DNA of 64,000 nucleotides from Ulota crispa (GCA_963920765.1 OY987243.1:16368001-16432000), one strand, 5' to 3'. Shown: positions 23,622-34,628, numbered from the stretch's first letter. A program made the numbers and translations. Notes: generated by a model not told the origin, from the letters alone.

Positions 23622-24361
23622 TAAGGTAAGTACACCCATAAGCACCACTGTCCCCATAACCATCACCTCTGAAATCTTGAAAAATATGTAGAAGTGAATA
23701 GTTGTAATGACAAGGATATACAACATGTGAACATGAAATCTTAATAGTGGTTATGAGTGCAATGGCAATTTGCTTTTTAAAAATTCACAATTTATTCTCA
23801 CAGTATCTAAATAATACATTCAAAGGTACAAACTCATTATTTTTTTGTTCCTAATAGGATCCTATAATTTACTAGCTGTTTATTGATACTCATCATGTTC
23901 AAAACCCTTAGGGCATCCCCAATCCAACCGAGATATCAACTCCCCAAACTCTGTCAGACCATGTGTCATTTTGAGTCAAATGCAGAACATGGGCATTTCC
24001 CCAGTGCAGTAGCCCCAATGCACACAAGCTCTGACACCCACTAAACATGAGTTTTTAATAGTTAATATATTTTTAAGTGCTTATGTGTGACTGATTCATG
24101 TTAGAAGTATTTGAAATTCCCTGAAATTGCGTCAGTGTCAGAGCTGGAGTGGTATGTTGGACTCTCCAAATAGTGAAAATTTGAAGGGGAGGGGCTCTTA
24201 TGTGGGGAGCCCTGAAAAATGCAGTATAGTTTACCTACTGCATTGGAGCCCATGTTTTTGCTCAAGGTCCGGTTTAAACCACTGCACAAGCTTTTGCCTG
24301 CTTCTATTACGGCTGCATTGGGGATGCCCTTAGTTTGACGCTTACGAGTGTACATACCTTA
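23622..24361. mobile_element. TA-flanked MITE, AGGTAGG family, interrupted
   Basis: Left end TA-AGGTAAGTACACCCATAAG; right end near CTTACGAGTGTACATACCT-TA. The body matches 54203-54508 in reverse, and a PIF/Harbinger-like element at 23911-24329 sits inside it. Confidence 0.75.
23911..24329. mobile_element. PIF/Harbinger (Tourist)-like MITE nested in a TA-element
   Basis: Ends GGGCATCCCCAATCC and CATTGGGGATGCCC. TTA flanks both sides (23908-23910, 24330-24332). The uninterrupted relative at 54203-54508 has a single TTA at the same place, so the duplication is TTA, as PIF/Harbinger makes. Confidence 0.85.
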
Positions 24362-24880
24362 CATACAGGGCTACACAGAAGTGGAGGAGCGTGGCTGTGG
24401 AGCGGGGAGAGTTGATTGCGCACCACCCTCACATCAACGCTTCCGTAATGATCTGCTGCCGACGCATTCACTGCAGCCCCATCATCAAATCCCCTCCGGA
24501 AGAAATATTAACTAGTAACTAGAGAGCTGGCGACGGCGAGTGAGTGCGTTCCTACTCAAACGCCGCGAGCGTCCTTGCGATGGCAGCAGCAGCAGCCAGG
24601 CTGCCCATGCCCATGACATTGCTTGCGCACTAATTGCGCTCTCTGCCTGCACTCCTGCACCAGCGCTTCCCTGTTTGCAAGGAAATTGAAGGTCTTATGG
24701 AGCCAGGGCTGTCGCCGTATTCATCAATTTCGATCGCCTTTGCATTTAGAGTTCGTGACGCCACGCTTCTGCCCAGTGATGTTTTTATTGGCAAATTTTG
24801 CCAGAATCTTTACTCATTCTAGCGCTGGCTCCCGAACATTAAACAAAAAAAGACTTGGTGGAGCATTGGATGAAATCGCC
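24362..24880 (+). other. GC-rich island, possible gene fragment
   Basis: From 24370 to 24840 base composition jumps to GC-rich, with an (AGC)n run near 24580. A 47-residue open stretch around 24690-24822 contains EIEGLMEPGLSPYSSIS and looks more protein-like than background, but I recognise no family. It ends at 24822 and a transposon begins at 24881. It could be an orphan first exon or a captured fragment. Confidence 0.3.
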
Positions 24881-26132
24881 TAATGTAGGAGGCTCGAATT
24901 CAGAGGGGGCATTTTGAACATGGTTTCTAGAACTAAAACTATGCACAGAGATTCTAAAACGGGTCACATTTTCTATGTTCAGAAATTGTACTTGTGCATG
25001 CACCATTTTAGGAATTTTAGAGAGTGACATGAGCCAGTGCTGAGTGTGCATACTGGTCATAATTGTGTTCAAATTTGTCTTTCAGTAAAATATAGATACA
25101 TGTCATACTAAAATAAATAAAAACTTTAATTGAATCATAATTTGAGTATTAGAATATGGAATGGGTGCTTGCACACTTTAACCCCAAAACGACCTTGGAA
25201 ATTCCTGAGCTTTTAGGAATTTGCTCTTATTTGAACAAAAAGCCAACATTTTGATAAGTTGTATAAATAAATTTTGAAATGTAACCATATAAAATCAAAC
25301 TAGACATGTTAAAGATCACATTAGAAAAGAAAACACAACAATATCTCTTATGGATTGAAAGATTATAATGTTTGATCATGAGGGTGTTAAAATTGTGAAA
25401 GTGGTTTGAAGTCTTTCAACTTCTTTTCACATGTCGAACTTAAAAAGTTGGTCACCAAAAAAATACAAGGCTAAAGGGTCTAACATGCATAACCCAATCA
25501 ACTCATGACTTCTCAAAATGTATTCTACATTTTTTTAAACAAATTTTCAATGTGATTTTTTCTCAAAGATCTAGTGTATTTGAGGCTCATTCCCAAGAGC
25601 CCTCAACACTACATAAAGTCAAGATTGCAATGGACACCCGTGCACAAAATCTTGAATAAAAAAATCACAATCAATCATTTGCAAAATCAAATTGTTGAAG
25701 CTAAACTAAACTTCAAAAAGAACTTTTCAAAAAAATGAAATAATCAAAATAGTAAATTGGTAAGGTTTTATTTAACGTCAAAATTTATTTGAGGACACAT
25801 TCTGTCTTCAATGTTGTTTTGGGGTTAAGAGCTATATTGGAACATTCTTGACTTTGTAGTGGTTGGTTTTAGGACTCATGTGCTCCATTTACAAGTCATT
25901 TTTGCATCATGAATGCTATCACCTATGATCAAGAATAGCTACCTATGCACCTTTTGCTTTAATAAATTGTAGTTGATTCATACTAACTCAAAAAAAATTC
26001 AAATTAGACAACCACATAATTGTCTCTTTTTTGACTTTCTACCAAAAATATTTCCTTTCTACAGTGCTACCCTGATTTTTCCACAGAAGCGCACTTTCTG
26101 TTGGATGGTCCATTCACGAGCCTCCTACCTTA
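24881..26132. mobile_element. TA-flanked MITE, AGGTAGGAGGCTC family, interrupted
   Basis: Left end TA-ATGTAGGAGGCTCGAA; right end CGAGCCTCCTACCT-TA. The termini match 20357-20673 and 39766-40095. A 651-bp TTAA element (25178-25828) sits within it. Confidence 0.65.
25178..25828 (-). mobile_element. TTAA-flanked MITE, 650-bp family (copy I)
   Basis: Ends TTAACCCCAAAACGACC and TTGTTTTGGGGTTAA. The interior is the reverse complement of 34625-35274 and 58829-59479 (shared phrases such as GAAAACACAACAATATC). Lengths are 651, 650 and 651 bp. Confidence 0.85.
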
Positions 26133-26375
26133 GGGTAACAGCCTTTTCCTTGTGAATCTCACAAATGTTTTGCAATCCTAATAAAAACAAACTTGAAGTT
26201 TGATTGAACGTCATAACCAACTACTGTATTGTGACAACCACAATGAATACAGTCTCCATGTTTGATTCAAACTCCTTCATTGATATATGGCCTTCAATCC
26301 TATTACCTGCTTCCATTATACAAAAGGCTATGTTGTTATCTAGGGATATTTATAACACGGGCGCTTTCCATAGTG

Positions 26376-27309
26376 TTAGCCCCTAAAGGACTATTGTCCC
26401 TTTGAGGGACAGGTGGGAGTTTGGGCATGTACCTTTGGATAAGTTATTTTGTGTGAATTTTTGAAACTTTTATTGAACGTGAGGAATTCAAAAATCTATG
26501 CGGGCATTTAATTTTTTCCTCATTTTGACAATTATTGAAGAAGTTATGCATGAAAATCTGAAAAGCAAGGGAGGACTGCCCACTCAAGCAACCCAAAAAC
26601 TTCTTTAAAAATCAATATTTTTTTATATTAAAATTTGAAATTGGTTCTTTAGATTTTTTTACAGGTGAGAAGCTTTGAATCATTCATTTTCAATCAATGA
26701 CATGAAAGTTATGAAGATTTTTTGTTTGGGGGCAATTATGGAATCTCTACTCTAAAATAAACTTTGAAGTCCTTTATTTTACTCAATTTTCATTATTTTG
26801 GAAAAAAAACAAAACCAAAGGATGTAGATTGTTTATCACAACATTATGACCGTTGGGATTTGCATTTTTCATTTTAATAATGAAATTCTTAACAATTTAG
26901 TGATTTGACTCATTCTCTATTTCTTTTTACTTACTGATTTTTCCTATGTGTTGTGTAGTTCCAATTGATTTGAAAATTCTCCCACACATAGCTAACTTGA
27001 TCTCCTACATGGGAAAAATAAAGCGCAAAGTTGCGTAGAGCAATTATTTTCATGTAAGAATGGTCAAAGCTTCTGAAATTTTGCAACAGCATGAAAAAAA
27101 ACTTTTGTTTTCACTTTAGATGTAAATATCCCACTCATGTCCATCTGGAATGACCTGATTTTTTTCCACAAGTACCTAATCCAGTCTAGGGCAAGACCCT
27201 AAGATTGGATTTTCCAAATTTTCAAAAAAATTACCTTCTTAGTAACCCCCAAAAGTGGCAATTTTGAGTGACTTTCATTGAAAAAATGGTTCAGTCCTTT
27301 AGGGGTTAA
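26376..27309 (+). mobile_element. TTAA-flanked MITE, family 1 (copy E2)
   Basis: The left end is TTAG rather than TTAA (one mutation) followed by CCCCTAAAGGACTATTGTCCC. The right end is CAGTCCTTTAGGGGTTAA. It is the same length (934 bp) as 10893-11826 and nearly identical to it. Confidence 0.9.
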
Positions 27310-27644
27310 ATCTAACCAACCCTATATGTTGTAATTATGCAGAGTGGAGGGTCGCAATTCACAAGGTTCCCCAGCTCTTGACCTACTCATACTGCAGCAT
27401 GGGAATAACTTAGGCCGGCTCAGGGTCAAGGAAATATTTGAGCTTTTTTGGTAGATTTCCTTCAATTCTTGTATTGAACCGGTTTATCAAAGAGCTCTTT
27501 CAGTTATTTTCTCTATTTCATTCTATAAATTAAAAAAATAAAGATTTTTGACCGGTTTTTAGCCAAAGTTTATAAATTGCAAACGGTTGTTTCTCATTTC
27601 AATCGGCTAGCATTGAACTAGCGGTCGGTTCTTCCCGAACCTTG
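27310..27644. other. Dispersed repeat fragment
   Basis: The part at 27421-27640 is similar to 48715-48910 (AATATTTGAGYTTTTTYGGT and GTTTATAAATTRCAAACG). The element type and boundaries are not clear. Confidence 0.45.
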
Positions 27645-28178
27645 GGCCGGCTTTACACTACGGGGCCATTTTCCAAGGTTTGACACACACGATATTGGAA
27701 TCTGATTGGTTCGTATTCAGAAAAAAACCTCAAGGCCTTTACTATGAGTCAAGGTCCATTTTTCATAACATATTTTAATATTAAAAGAAAATATTTGACA
27801 CGGCCCCAACTCCAAAAATTGGGTATCGTAAAAATGTAAAACCAATTCTTGACCTTGGGACCATTGTAAGATTTTATTAAAATATGATTTTCTTTATATA
27901 AAACATTCTTTTGAGATACTCAACACCTTAGGGTGGAGTAAAAATATGAACAATTATTTTTAGTTTCTTTTTTTATCTCTTTTCTTGTGAAATTTTCAAA
28001 ATTTACTCTGGTGGCCTCAACCTTTTAACCTCAAAGCCTTTACACACAAGAGAGTTGACTCCTACTATATTCATATTATAATGGGCACTTGGGGCTAGCC
28101 GTAGGACCATTTGGACTAAAATTTGAGCCAAAACGGCCCCAAATTTTCATGGCCTCGACTCCTAGTCTAAAGCCGCCC
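27645..28178. mobile_element. PIF/Harbinger-like MITE, TTTACACTA family
   Basis: Left end GGCCGGCTTTACACTACGG; the right end read inward is GGGCGGCTTTAGACTAGGAG. TTA follows at 28179-28181 (left flank TTG). It shares internal phrases with 2411-3052. Confidence 0.65.
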
Positions 28179-28181
28179 TTA

Positions 28182-28686
28182 GTCCTCCTTTTACCTACTA
28201 CAGTAGGTTGCTCTGTTGCTCCATCAGCTTCTACCGGAATCTGCCCTCCCCTTTATTTTTCCAACCGCTGGAACTCCCTGAAGGGGGACCCAAGCAGGCT
28301 ATTCAAAACTTGTACCACCAAATGTCAGGATGTAATTTAGAAAAACGTACAATTTTGGCACTGCGAGGTTGACTAAAATTCACAACAAGTGCCCCCATGG
28401 CAGAAACACCTAGGAATATTGCACACGCCAATCACAATACTTACATTCATTCTCACAAAAATTGTAGACGAAAGGCTCTTAAATTAGGGAGGGAATAAAT
28501 CCATAAGAATCCACAATCAAGGGGAAAAACAAGGCATCCTCGTCATGCTCGTGACAACCAGCAGCAAGCACCTGGGGATCTGCATCCAACGGCACTGAAC
28601 AACTGATTGCACGCAAAGGCGAGCGAGGCTCGTCCGTGATTCCGTGGACGCGTGAGCCCCCAATAAACCAGTGCTCTCAAATGTGG
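28182..28686. other. Mixed-composition intergenic DNA, possible decayed exon
   Basis: 28510-28680 is GC-rich. A minus-strand frame there reads DADPQVLAAGCHEHDED before its stop. No family is recognised and no splice logic is visible. The TTAA element 28687-28933 cuts it off. Confidence 0.25.
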
Positions 28687-28933
28687 TTAACCCCTGAGCG
28701 CCTAGCGTAAGTTCACGCAAATCCAGACCCTTTGGAATCCATTCCAATCAAACTATCACTTCAAAGAGATCCACAAAAATTAACCGTACCGATTGGTAGT
28801 GAACATAGGTCCAGAGCTCTAAGAAAAAGAACACGTCCTTTCACCGTACCATTGAAAAGATTATAACGGTCAAACAAGGAAATTTTTCAAAACCAAGAGG
28901 CCATATTTTGGCCCTGGGGCGCTCAGGGGTTAA
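28687..28933 (-). mobile_element. TTAA-flanked MITE, 248-bp family (copy D2)
   Basis: Ends TTAACCCCTGAGCGCCTAG and GGGCGCTCAGGGGTTAA. It is inverted relative to 15962-16209. It shares its right TTAA (28930-28933) with the next element. Confidence 0.88.
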
Positions 28934-30130
28934 CCCGTAAAGGCCCAAGGGGTGTTTTCACTAGAAACTGCCAAAATTTGTGTTTTTTCAATATGTTGAT
29001 GTGAATCTTAACCCTTGAGCACCCATGCCATATTCACACAAATTCATACCCTTGTGTACTTAGTTCAATAAAAGTATTACCTAAGTAAAGTCAAATAGGT
29101 TGATTTTTTTTGAGTGGTAGTAGACACATGCTTAAAGGTACATGAAAAAATACAAGTCCTTTGACTTTACCATTAAGAAGAGTATAAGAGTCAAACGTGG
29201 ACATTTTTCAAAACCAAGAGGTCGGTTTTGGGGACCCTAGGCACTCAAGGATTAATGTACAAATAATTTTTGAAACTTCAACCGTACAAAATTGTAGTAA
29301 AATATTTCAATATTGAGTACAAATTTTTTTAGCCCATTTGACCACACGGATTGAAAGATTATAGCATTTGAAATTTATAGAAAAGTTTTTTTGTCCCTGC
29401 CTAAATGGGTCAGCAGACTTTGAGCCTCTTTGGAGTCAAATTTTTGGTTGGCATGAATTAAAGTTTTTTTTCCACATGTATCTAAATCTTGTCAAGTGCA
29501 CTCCTGAATAGTTTCAAGAGCAAATTATGAATCTAGCTTACTCTAAATTGTCTTGCAGGATAAGGAGGTTAAGTGAATTGTCGATACATTAGTCATTCTT
29601 TCATAATTTTTTGTGCACTAAGGACATTGTTTATTTCAAATCCAAATGGTGAAAAGTTAGAGACAAACATTTGGAATGTTTGAAAAAAAATTCAAGAGCT
29701 TTGGGTTTATAGATTGAAAGATAATAGGTCCTAAAGTTAGAGGAAAACATTTTTTCTTGAAATTGCCTGAACGTAGTTAACAAAGTTTGACTCCCGTTAG
29801 AATGTGATGTGAGACCTCAATTGATTTTTTTTTGACAAATGTACACCATGTCTTTTTAGTTACATACTTGCCAAATTTCAAAAGTCAACGACAATTTTAG
29901 CATAAGGTTCTCCAAAGATGCCCAAACTACTTGAGCTGCCCAAATTCTTTTGGGTAGAGTAACTTTTGAACTAAGCATCCAATTGGGGAAAATTTATATT
30001 TCCATTTGGGGGATACATATTTTACACCTTGTGTAAAAATTTGAGAACATCCAATAAAAAACGACTCTATATGACCCTATCCAAGTTCTTAAGTGGCTGT
30101 TGAACGGACACTTGGGCCTTCAAGGTTTAA
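28930..30130. mobile_element. TTAA-flanked element H, about 957 bp plus a nested copy
   Basis: Ends TTAACCCGTAAAGGCCCAAG and CTTGGGCCTTCAAGGTTTAA. Removing the nested element (29008-29255) leaves about 957 bp. No coding frame. It abuts D2 with one shared TTAA. Confidence 0.8.
29008..29255 (-). mobile_element. TTAA-flanked MITE, 248-bp family (copy D3), nested in H
   Basis: Ends TTAACCCTTGAGCACCCATG and TAGGCACTCAAGGATTAA. It is exactly 248 bp like D1, more diverged, and sits 78 bp inside H. Confidence 0.85.
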
Positions 30131-31102
30131 AATTACCAATACTTCAACAAACCAAGAGTATGAAACTCCAATAGATCAAATATTTAACGTTGTTTATAAA
30201 AATTGTTATTACGATCACTACATTGAACATTGCATTTAGGTTTCCTCACACTAATTTCTTAACATTCTGCACTATTTCAATACATATCAATATTACAGTA
30301 ATTTTCAATAATAATCACTGCAATATACAGCTTTAAATGGCTTGACAACAAGGCTAAGCTGTAGAAAATTAAATTAGTAAAATCTGTGTTGTAAATCATG
30401 TGAAATCCTACACCAAATAGTGCATTTAGGTTGCCCCACACTAAATTCTTGACATTTTACACTATTTAAATACTTAATGTTGCTTGAGTAATTTTCAGCA
30501 ATAACTATTGCAATAAGCAACTTTTAAAGACCTTAGCAATAACAACATATATGTAGAAAGTCAAATTAGTGGTGTCCATGTTGTAAATCATGAGAAATCC
30601 TAATATTTAAAAAGTTATATGCACTTCCAATTGGCCAAGTGCTGAGTCATGAGGGAACTTTCTATGGTAAGGCAACCTAATTGCTAAGGCAACCTAAATG
30701 CACTATTTGGTGTAGTAACTAAGAACAGTTCCACTGGTGACTCCAACACGCTCAAAGTGGATCAAATGTGCTACGGGCCCTCTCAAAACTCTCTCTTGAC
30801 AATGTGTCTTGCCGTGTCTAGCAAGGGCCCTTCAAGCCACTATTCATTCTTTATTCACCCTAAGTTTACGGGGCTTTATCCTTTACTTTCCTTGATAAGT
30901 AGTCAACTGCTTGTTTATGGGGCGTGTTGGAGTGCAAGGCCACCTTCTTGAAGAGCATGGGTGGAGATCCAAGGGCTTGAAGGCCGGCCAAAATAGATGG
31001 AAAACTTGGAATGAGTCCGGACCGGTGGAGACACTCTAAAGACATGCATCTCCAAGTGGCCAAGCATTGAGTCACAAGGTAACCTTCCATGGTAAGGCAA
31101 CC
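30131..31102. other. Intergenic with a tandem duplication
   Basis: A unit of about 189 bp is present twice in tandem (about 30230-30417 and 30418-30605), recognisable by GCATTTAGGTTKCCYCACACTAA and GTTGTAAATCATG. Phrases at 30630-30690 recur at 31050-31105 (GGTAAGGCAACCTAA). No gene is supported. Confidence 0.5.
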
Positions 31103-32410
31103 TAAAGTAAGCGCATCCATCCCCGTCATGTCCCCACGGGCGTTACTAGACATTGTTAGGGACTAACAAATATAAATTAAATGGTTATGGGTAATTAAGT
31201 GATAGTTATGGGTGACAAAGTGATGGTTGTGGGTGACTTGCATGACGGTTTTGAGTACCCATCTCACTATTTAACCCCTAAAATTCTTTTGTGTTTAGAG
31301 GCCCAAAACTCCTTCAAAATACTAGTCCCCAAACCAGGGTCAAAATCTTCATTGAAACTTATTTTTTAACAAATCCAACCGTAGGATCCTTTGGTTGACT
31401 TGCACAAGTACATTATCCTGAAATTTCAGAATGAGTATCCCCACCAATTGCAAGATTAATGTGCCTAAACTTCAAAATGTGGGTTTTTCTATTCCTTCCA
31501 AAAGGTGAAGTTTTGATTTTCAAACTTTTTAGAAAAAAACGCATATGTTGTACTTCTTGTGCAATGTTTGCAATATGTTGAAAAATGCGTTGAAAGCATA
31601 TATAAAAAAATTAACCAAAAAATAGTTTGGATTCACTTTTACAAAAATTGTAAAGTGAAAGGTATTGATGAATGAAAGATTTAACTAATATGCTAATTAA
31701 GTTTTGGAAGAATTTGAAAATTGTTAATCCCAATGGTGAGAATGTTGTAACAAACAATTAGTAACTTTATTTTTTGTTTTCATTTGTTATTTTTCAAAAT
31801 GGAGAGTAAAAGATAACTTTATATGTTTTGTCTACCCTCTTCCTACCTTCATTGCCCGCAAAATAAAACTCCTTTTAACTCTTACCTCATTATTTGGAAT
31901 TGAGTGATTTAGTTCTTTTGAATAGGTATCAATCTATACAATTCTATAAAAAAAAAATTATAAAAAATTTAGAATATATTTTTTGCTGCCCGGAATTGAA
32001 GAACCTTCTAACTTTTACAATACTTATCCAAATGACATGAAATAAAGCTTCACATGTAGATTATGATGAGTAGCATCCATCCTAAAAATTTCATGAAAAA
32101 TTTCCAAATTACGAAGTCAATAGAGCCTGCCCGAGTTCTCATACAGCCCAAAGTGGGTTCCTTGGGTCTTTAGGGGTTAAGAACCAACAAGACTTGTTTT
32201 TAACATCTCTTACACATGATTCCTACAATTTCAATAATTTTGGACTTTGAAAAAATTTTGTGTACAAATGCTTACAATTGGAACCTTGAAACTGATGCCA
32301 ATATTTTTGGTTTCCACTTCCTAACTTACAGTATTTTTTTCAAAGTTAGTCAATTATTTTACCTACTCCAAAACCCTTATTTCCACGCTTATGGGCGCGC
32401 CTACCTTTTA
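31103..32410. mobile_element. TA-flanked MITE N1 (AGGTAGG family), interrupted by a TTAA element
   Basis: Left end TA-AAGTAAGCGCATCC; right end GGGCGCGCCTACCTT-TTA. Without the insert (31271-32180) it is about 400 bp and matches the uninterrupted copy at 41248-41634 along its length. Confidence 0.75.
31271..32180 (+). mobile_element. TTAA-flanked MITE, family 2 (copy F), nested in N1
   Basis: Ends TTAACCCCTAAAATTC and GGGTCTTTAGGGGTTAA; 910 bp. It lies in a TTAA that is present once in the sister host (41383-41386). Its own internal TTAA at 31366-31369 is the empty counterpart of the site occupied at 45360-46274 in copy G. Confidence 0.9.
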
Positions 32411-33060
32411 AGTGTAATGTGTAGTATTTAGTGTAGTAGAAACGAAGCAGCTGCATCTGGAATCGGGAAAATCAATACTGTCAAACGGCGGTAGCAATGA
32501 AGGAAGGAAGGGCGTCGAAACTGGGAACACATGTCTGACCTGAAATGGAATGGCATGATCTAACTCACAGAAGGCCACTTGCTGACAAAGCAGGGTGGAC
32601 GGGGTGGTGTGATCCGGCAAGACGACGACGGAACAGAGCACTCCAATCATCATCACCACCATCATCATCTTGCCATCCTGCCTCACTCACGGACGGGACG
32701 GTCCTAAATTAAAAGCCGCGCGTGCCTACAAAAACGATTGGTGCAGAGGACGCCAATGCCGCGAATCTGGACTCTCCCCAATATCAGAACTCGGAACAGT
32801 CGGAAGCTCATCGCACTTCAGGAATAGGCGCATTGCTCCGCTTTGGACGCTTTTGCGGACAAATTTAGTGCTCCTCGTCGTGTCTAACTCTATCCATTGC
32901 ATTTTCGCTCATGCTCTGGTAATCTGGTTGAACACGTTACGTTTTAGATTTTAGGGTTTCAGCTCACGGTTTTACAACCTCCGGTGTACGACGCACGGTT
33001 TTAGGATTTCCTTTTCAGGGTTTATGGCCCACGGGTTTAGGGATTCGGGTTTTTCATTTT
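32408..33060 (-). pseudogene. Possible truncated gene start (orphan first exon and promoter)
   Basis: A GC-rich island. On the minus strand a frame starts near 32686 (or at inner ATGs) with a hydrophobic, signal-peptide-like run (MMMVVMMIGVLCSVVVL). It could splice at CCATTTCAG-GTCAGA near 32542, and runs into the right end of transposon N1. The upstream side (32940-33050) carries several TTTAGGGTTT/TTTAGGATTT telobox-like motifs, as plant promoters do. No family is recognised and no further exons are seen. Confidence 0.3.
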
Positions 33061-33716
33061 ATCATGCAGTGGACTAGACCATCTTTGTGTTCTTTTGACC
33101 CATCAGCCTACTTGAATATTACTATTGGAATTCAAATGAAAGAATGCCCTGATATAAGAAACAACACGTTTGAGTCATGGGTCTACTGTAGTTACAACAT
33201 GTTATGTTCATAATGATTGATTTTATACAACTGGACAATTCCCTATTGGTTGAGTCTTGTGCAAGGATTTCAATTGAGGACCGTAAATGGAGGATCTAAC
33301 AATACCAAAATAGCCCCCATGTTATGATAAACACTGACATGCATCCCACTAGAGTATATGGCGGACTACCATTTCAACACCCAAAAAAGGACTAGGTTTT
33401 GTGTTCTTTTACGAAGTTTTTCAAAATTATCGTTCCTCAAGTTACTGCACCAAAATAACCATATAATGTGAGTTACAATATTTTAACAAGTACTGTTGAT
33501 TCCTATCCTTTGCAAGACTAAATTATTCAAAATAACATTGTATCTAAGTAGTTCAAAATCAGGTTCAAGCTTATTGGCTCAACAAATCGTAAGCTTTGTG
33601 GTCTTGCTTGCCAAAGCGATTTTGTGACGGTACACAAAATTGATATGGTCCTCAGTAGTTATCCGTCCACAATGTATGATTGCTGTGATGTCCTGCAATT
33701 TAAATAACGCGCTCAA
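33061..33716. other. AT-rich intergenic, nothing recognised
   Basis: No supported feature up to the 9-bp duplication that opens the next element. Confidence 0.35.
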
Positions 33717-33725
33717 TATTCTTAT

Positions 33726-34144
33726 GGGGATTGATATGTCTACCACGGTCACCCTTTCAGCTATTCTGTCACACCCCCAAGGTAAATTTTAGATTTCTAC
33801 TATCAAATAGTTGAATTTGAGAATTTGGAATTCAGATTTGGACTTAGAGATCTTGGTTTTGTCTAGAACCATAAAAAAAAAGGTTGTAATTGAACAACAT
33901 TAAATGAAAAAGCTTAACTCGGGGGAAGAGTATTATTTTTACTTTTGTTTATAAAAGAAGATAAGCTTTTTCATTGGGTGTTGTTCAATTAGAACCTTTC
34001 TATGATTCTAAACAAAATCACGGTCTCTAAGTCCAAATCTGAATTCCAAATTCTCAAATTCAGCTTTTTGATAGTAGAAATCTAAAATTTACCCAGGGGA
34101 GGTGGTAGAATAGCTGAAAGGGTGTGGTAGACATATCAATCCCC
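33726..34144. mobile_element. Mutator-like fold-back element with a 9-bp target duplication
   Basis: Two arms of about 185-190 bp (33726-33917 and 33962-34144), nearly perfect reverse complements, are separated by a 44-bp loop. Ends read GGGGATTGATATGTCTACC. Direct copies of TATTCTTAT flank it at 33717-33725 and 34145-34153, a perfect 9-bp duplication typical of Mutator insertions. A transcript would fold into a long hairpin. Confidence 0.88.
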
Positions 34145-34204
34145 TATTCTTATTATGCAGTTCATTTGACAAAGACTAAACCTATGATGGACAAAAATTA
34201 CATA

Positions 34205-34413
34205 TAAGGTAGGTATACCCAATACCAATCATATACCTAATGGTGTCTCTATGTACACATGGTGGTCAATTTAGGACTCAAATCTAGATAAGTCATAAAT
34301 AGCTTATCTTTTGTGTCTCAAAAGATAAGCTATCTATGGCTTACCTAAATTTGAGTTCTAAAATGACTTTGATGCCATTAAGTACGTGATTGATATTGGG
34401 TATACTTACCTTA
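34205..34413. mobile_element. TA-flanked fold-back MITE (AGGTAGGTATACCC ends)
   Basis: Left end TA-AGGTAGGTATACCCAATA; right end TATTGGGTATACTTACCT-TA. Almost the whole 209 bp is a palindrome with a short loop near 34317. Confidence 0.8.
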
Positions 34414-34628
34414 ATCCTTGAACATCTAAGCACATGCCACTACAACCAGTTCAATGTAGAGTGTTCCTCTTAAATTTGACTATATTTGAGATCAACAAAG
34501 AAGTTGAAGAATACATCAAAACGGTTATAATGAGCTACTTGAGATCCCAAATTAAAACTTCATATTGATAGCAAATGCCAATTATTTGGCAAAGTGTACA
34601 CTATGCCCTATGGCCTATGGTCATTTAA
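34411..34628 (-). mobile_element. TTAA-flanked MITE, 234-bp family (copy R)
   Basis: Opens TTAATCCTTGAACATC. The interior matches 9489-9722 (GAGCTACTTGAGATCCCAA, ACTATGCCCTATGG). It ends in the TTAA shared with the next element. The right terminal repeat is short and partly lost. Confidence 0.8.
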
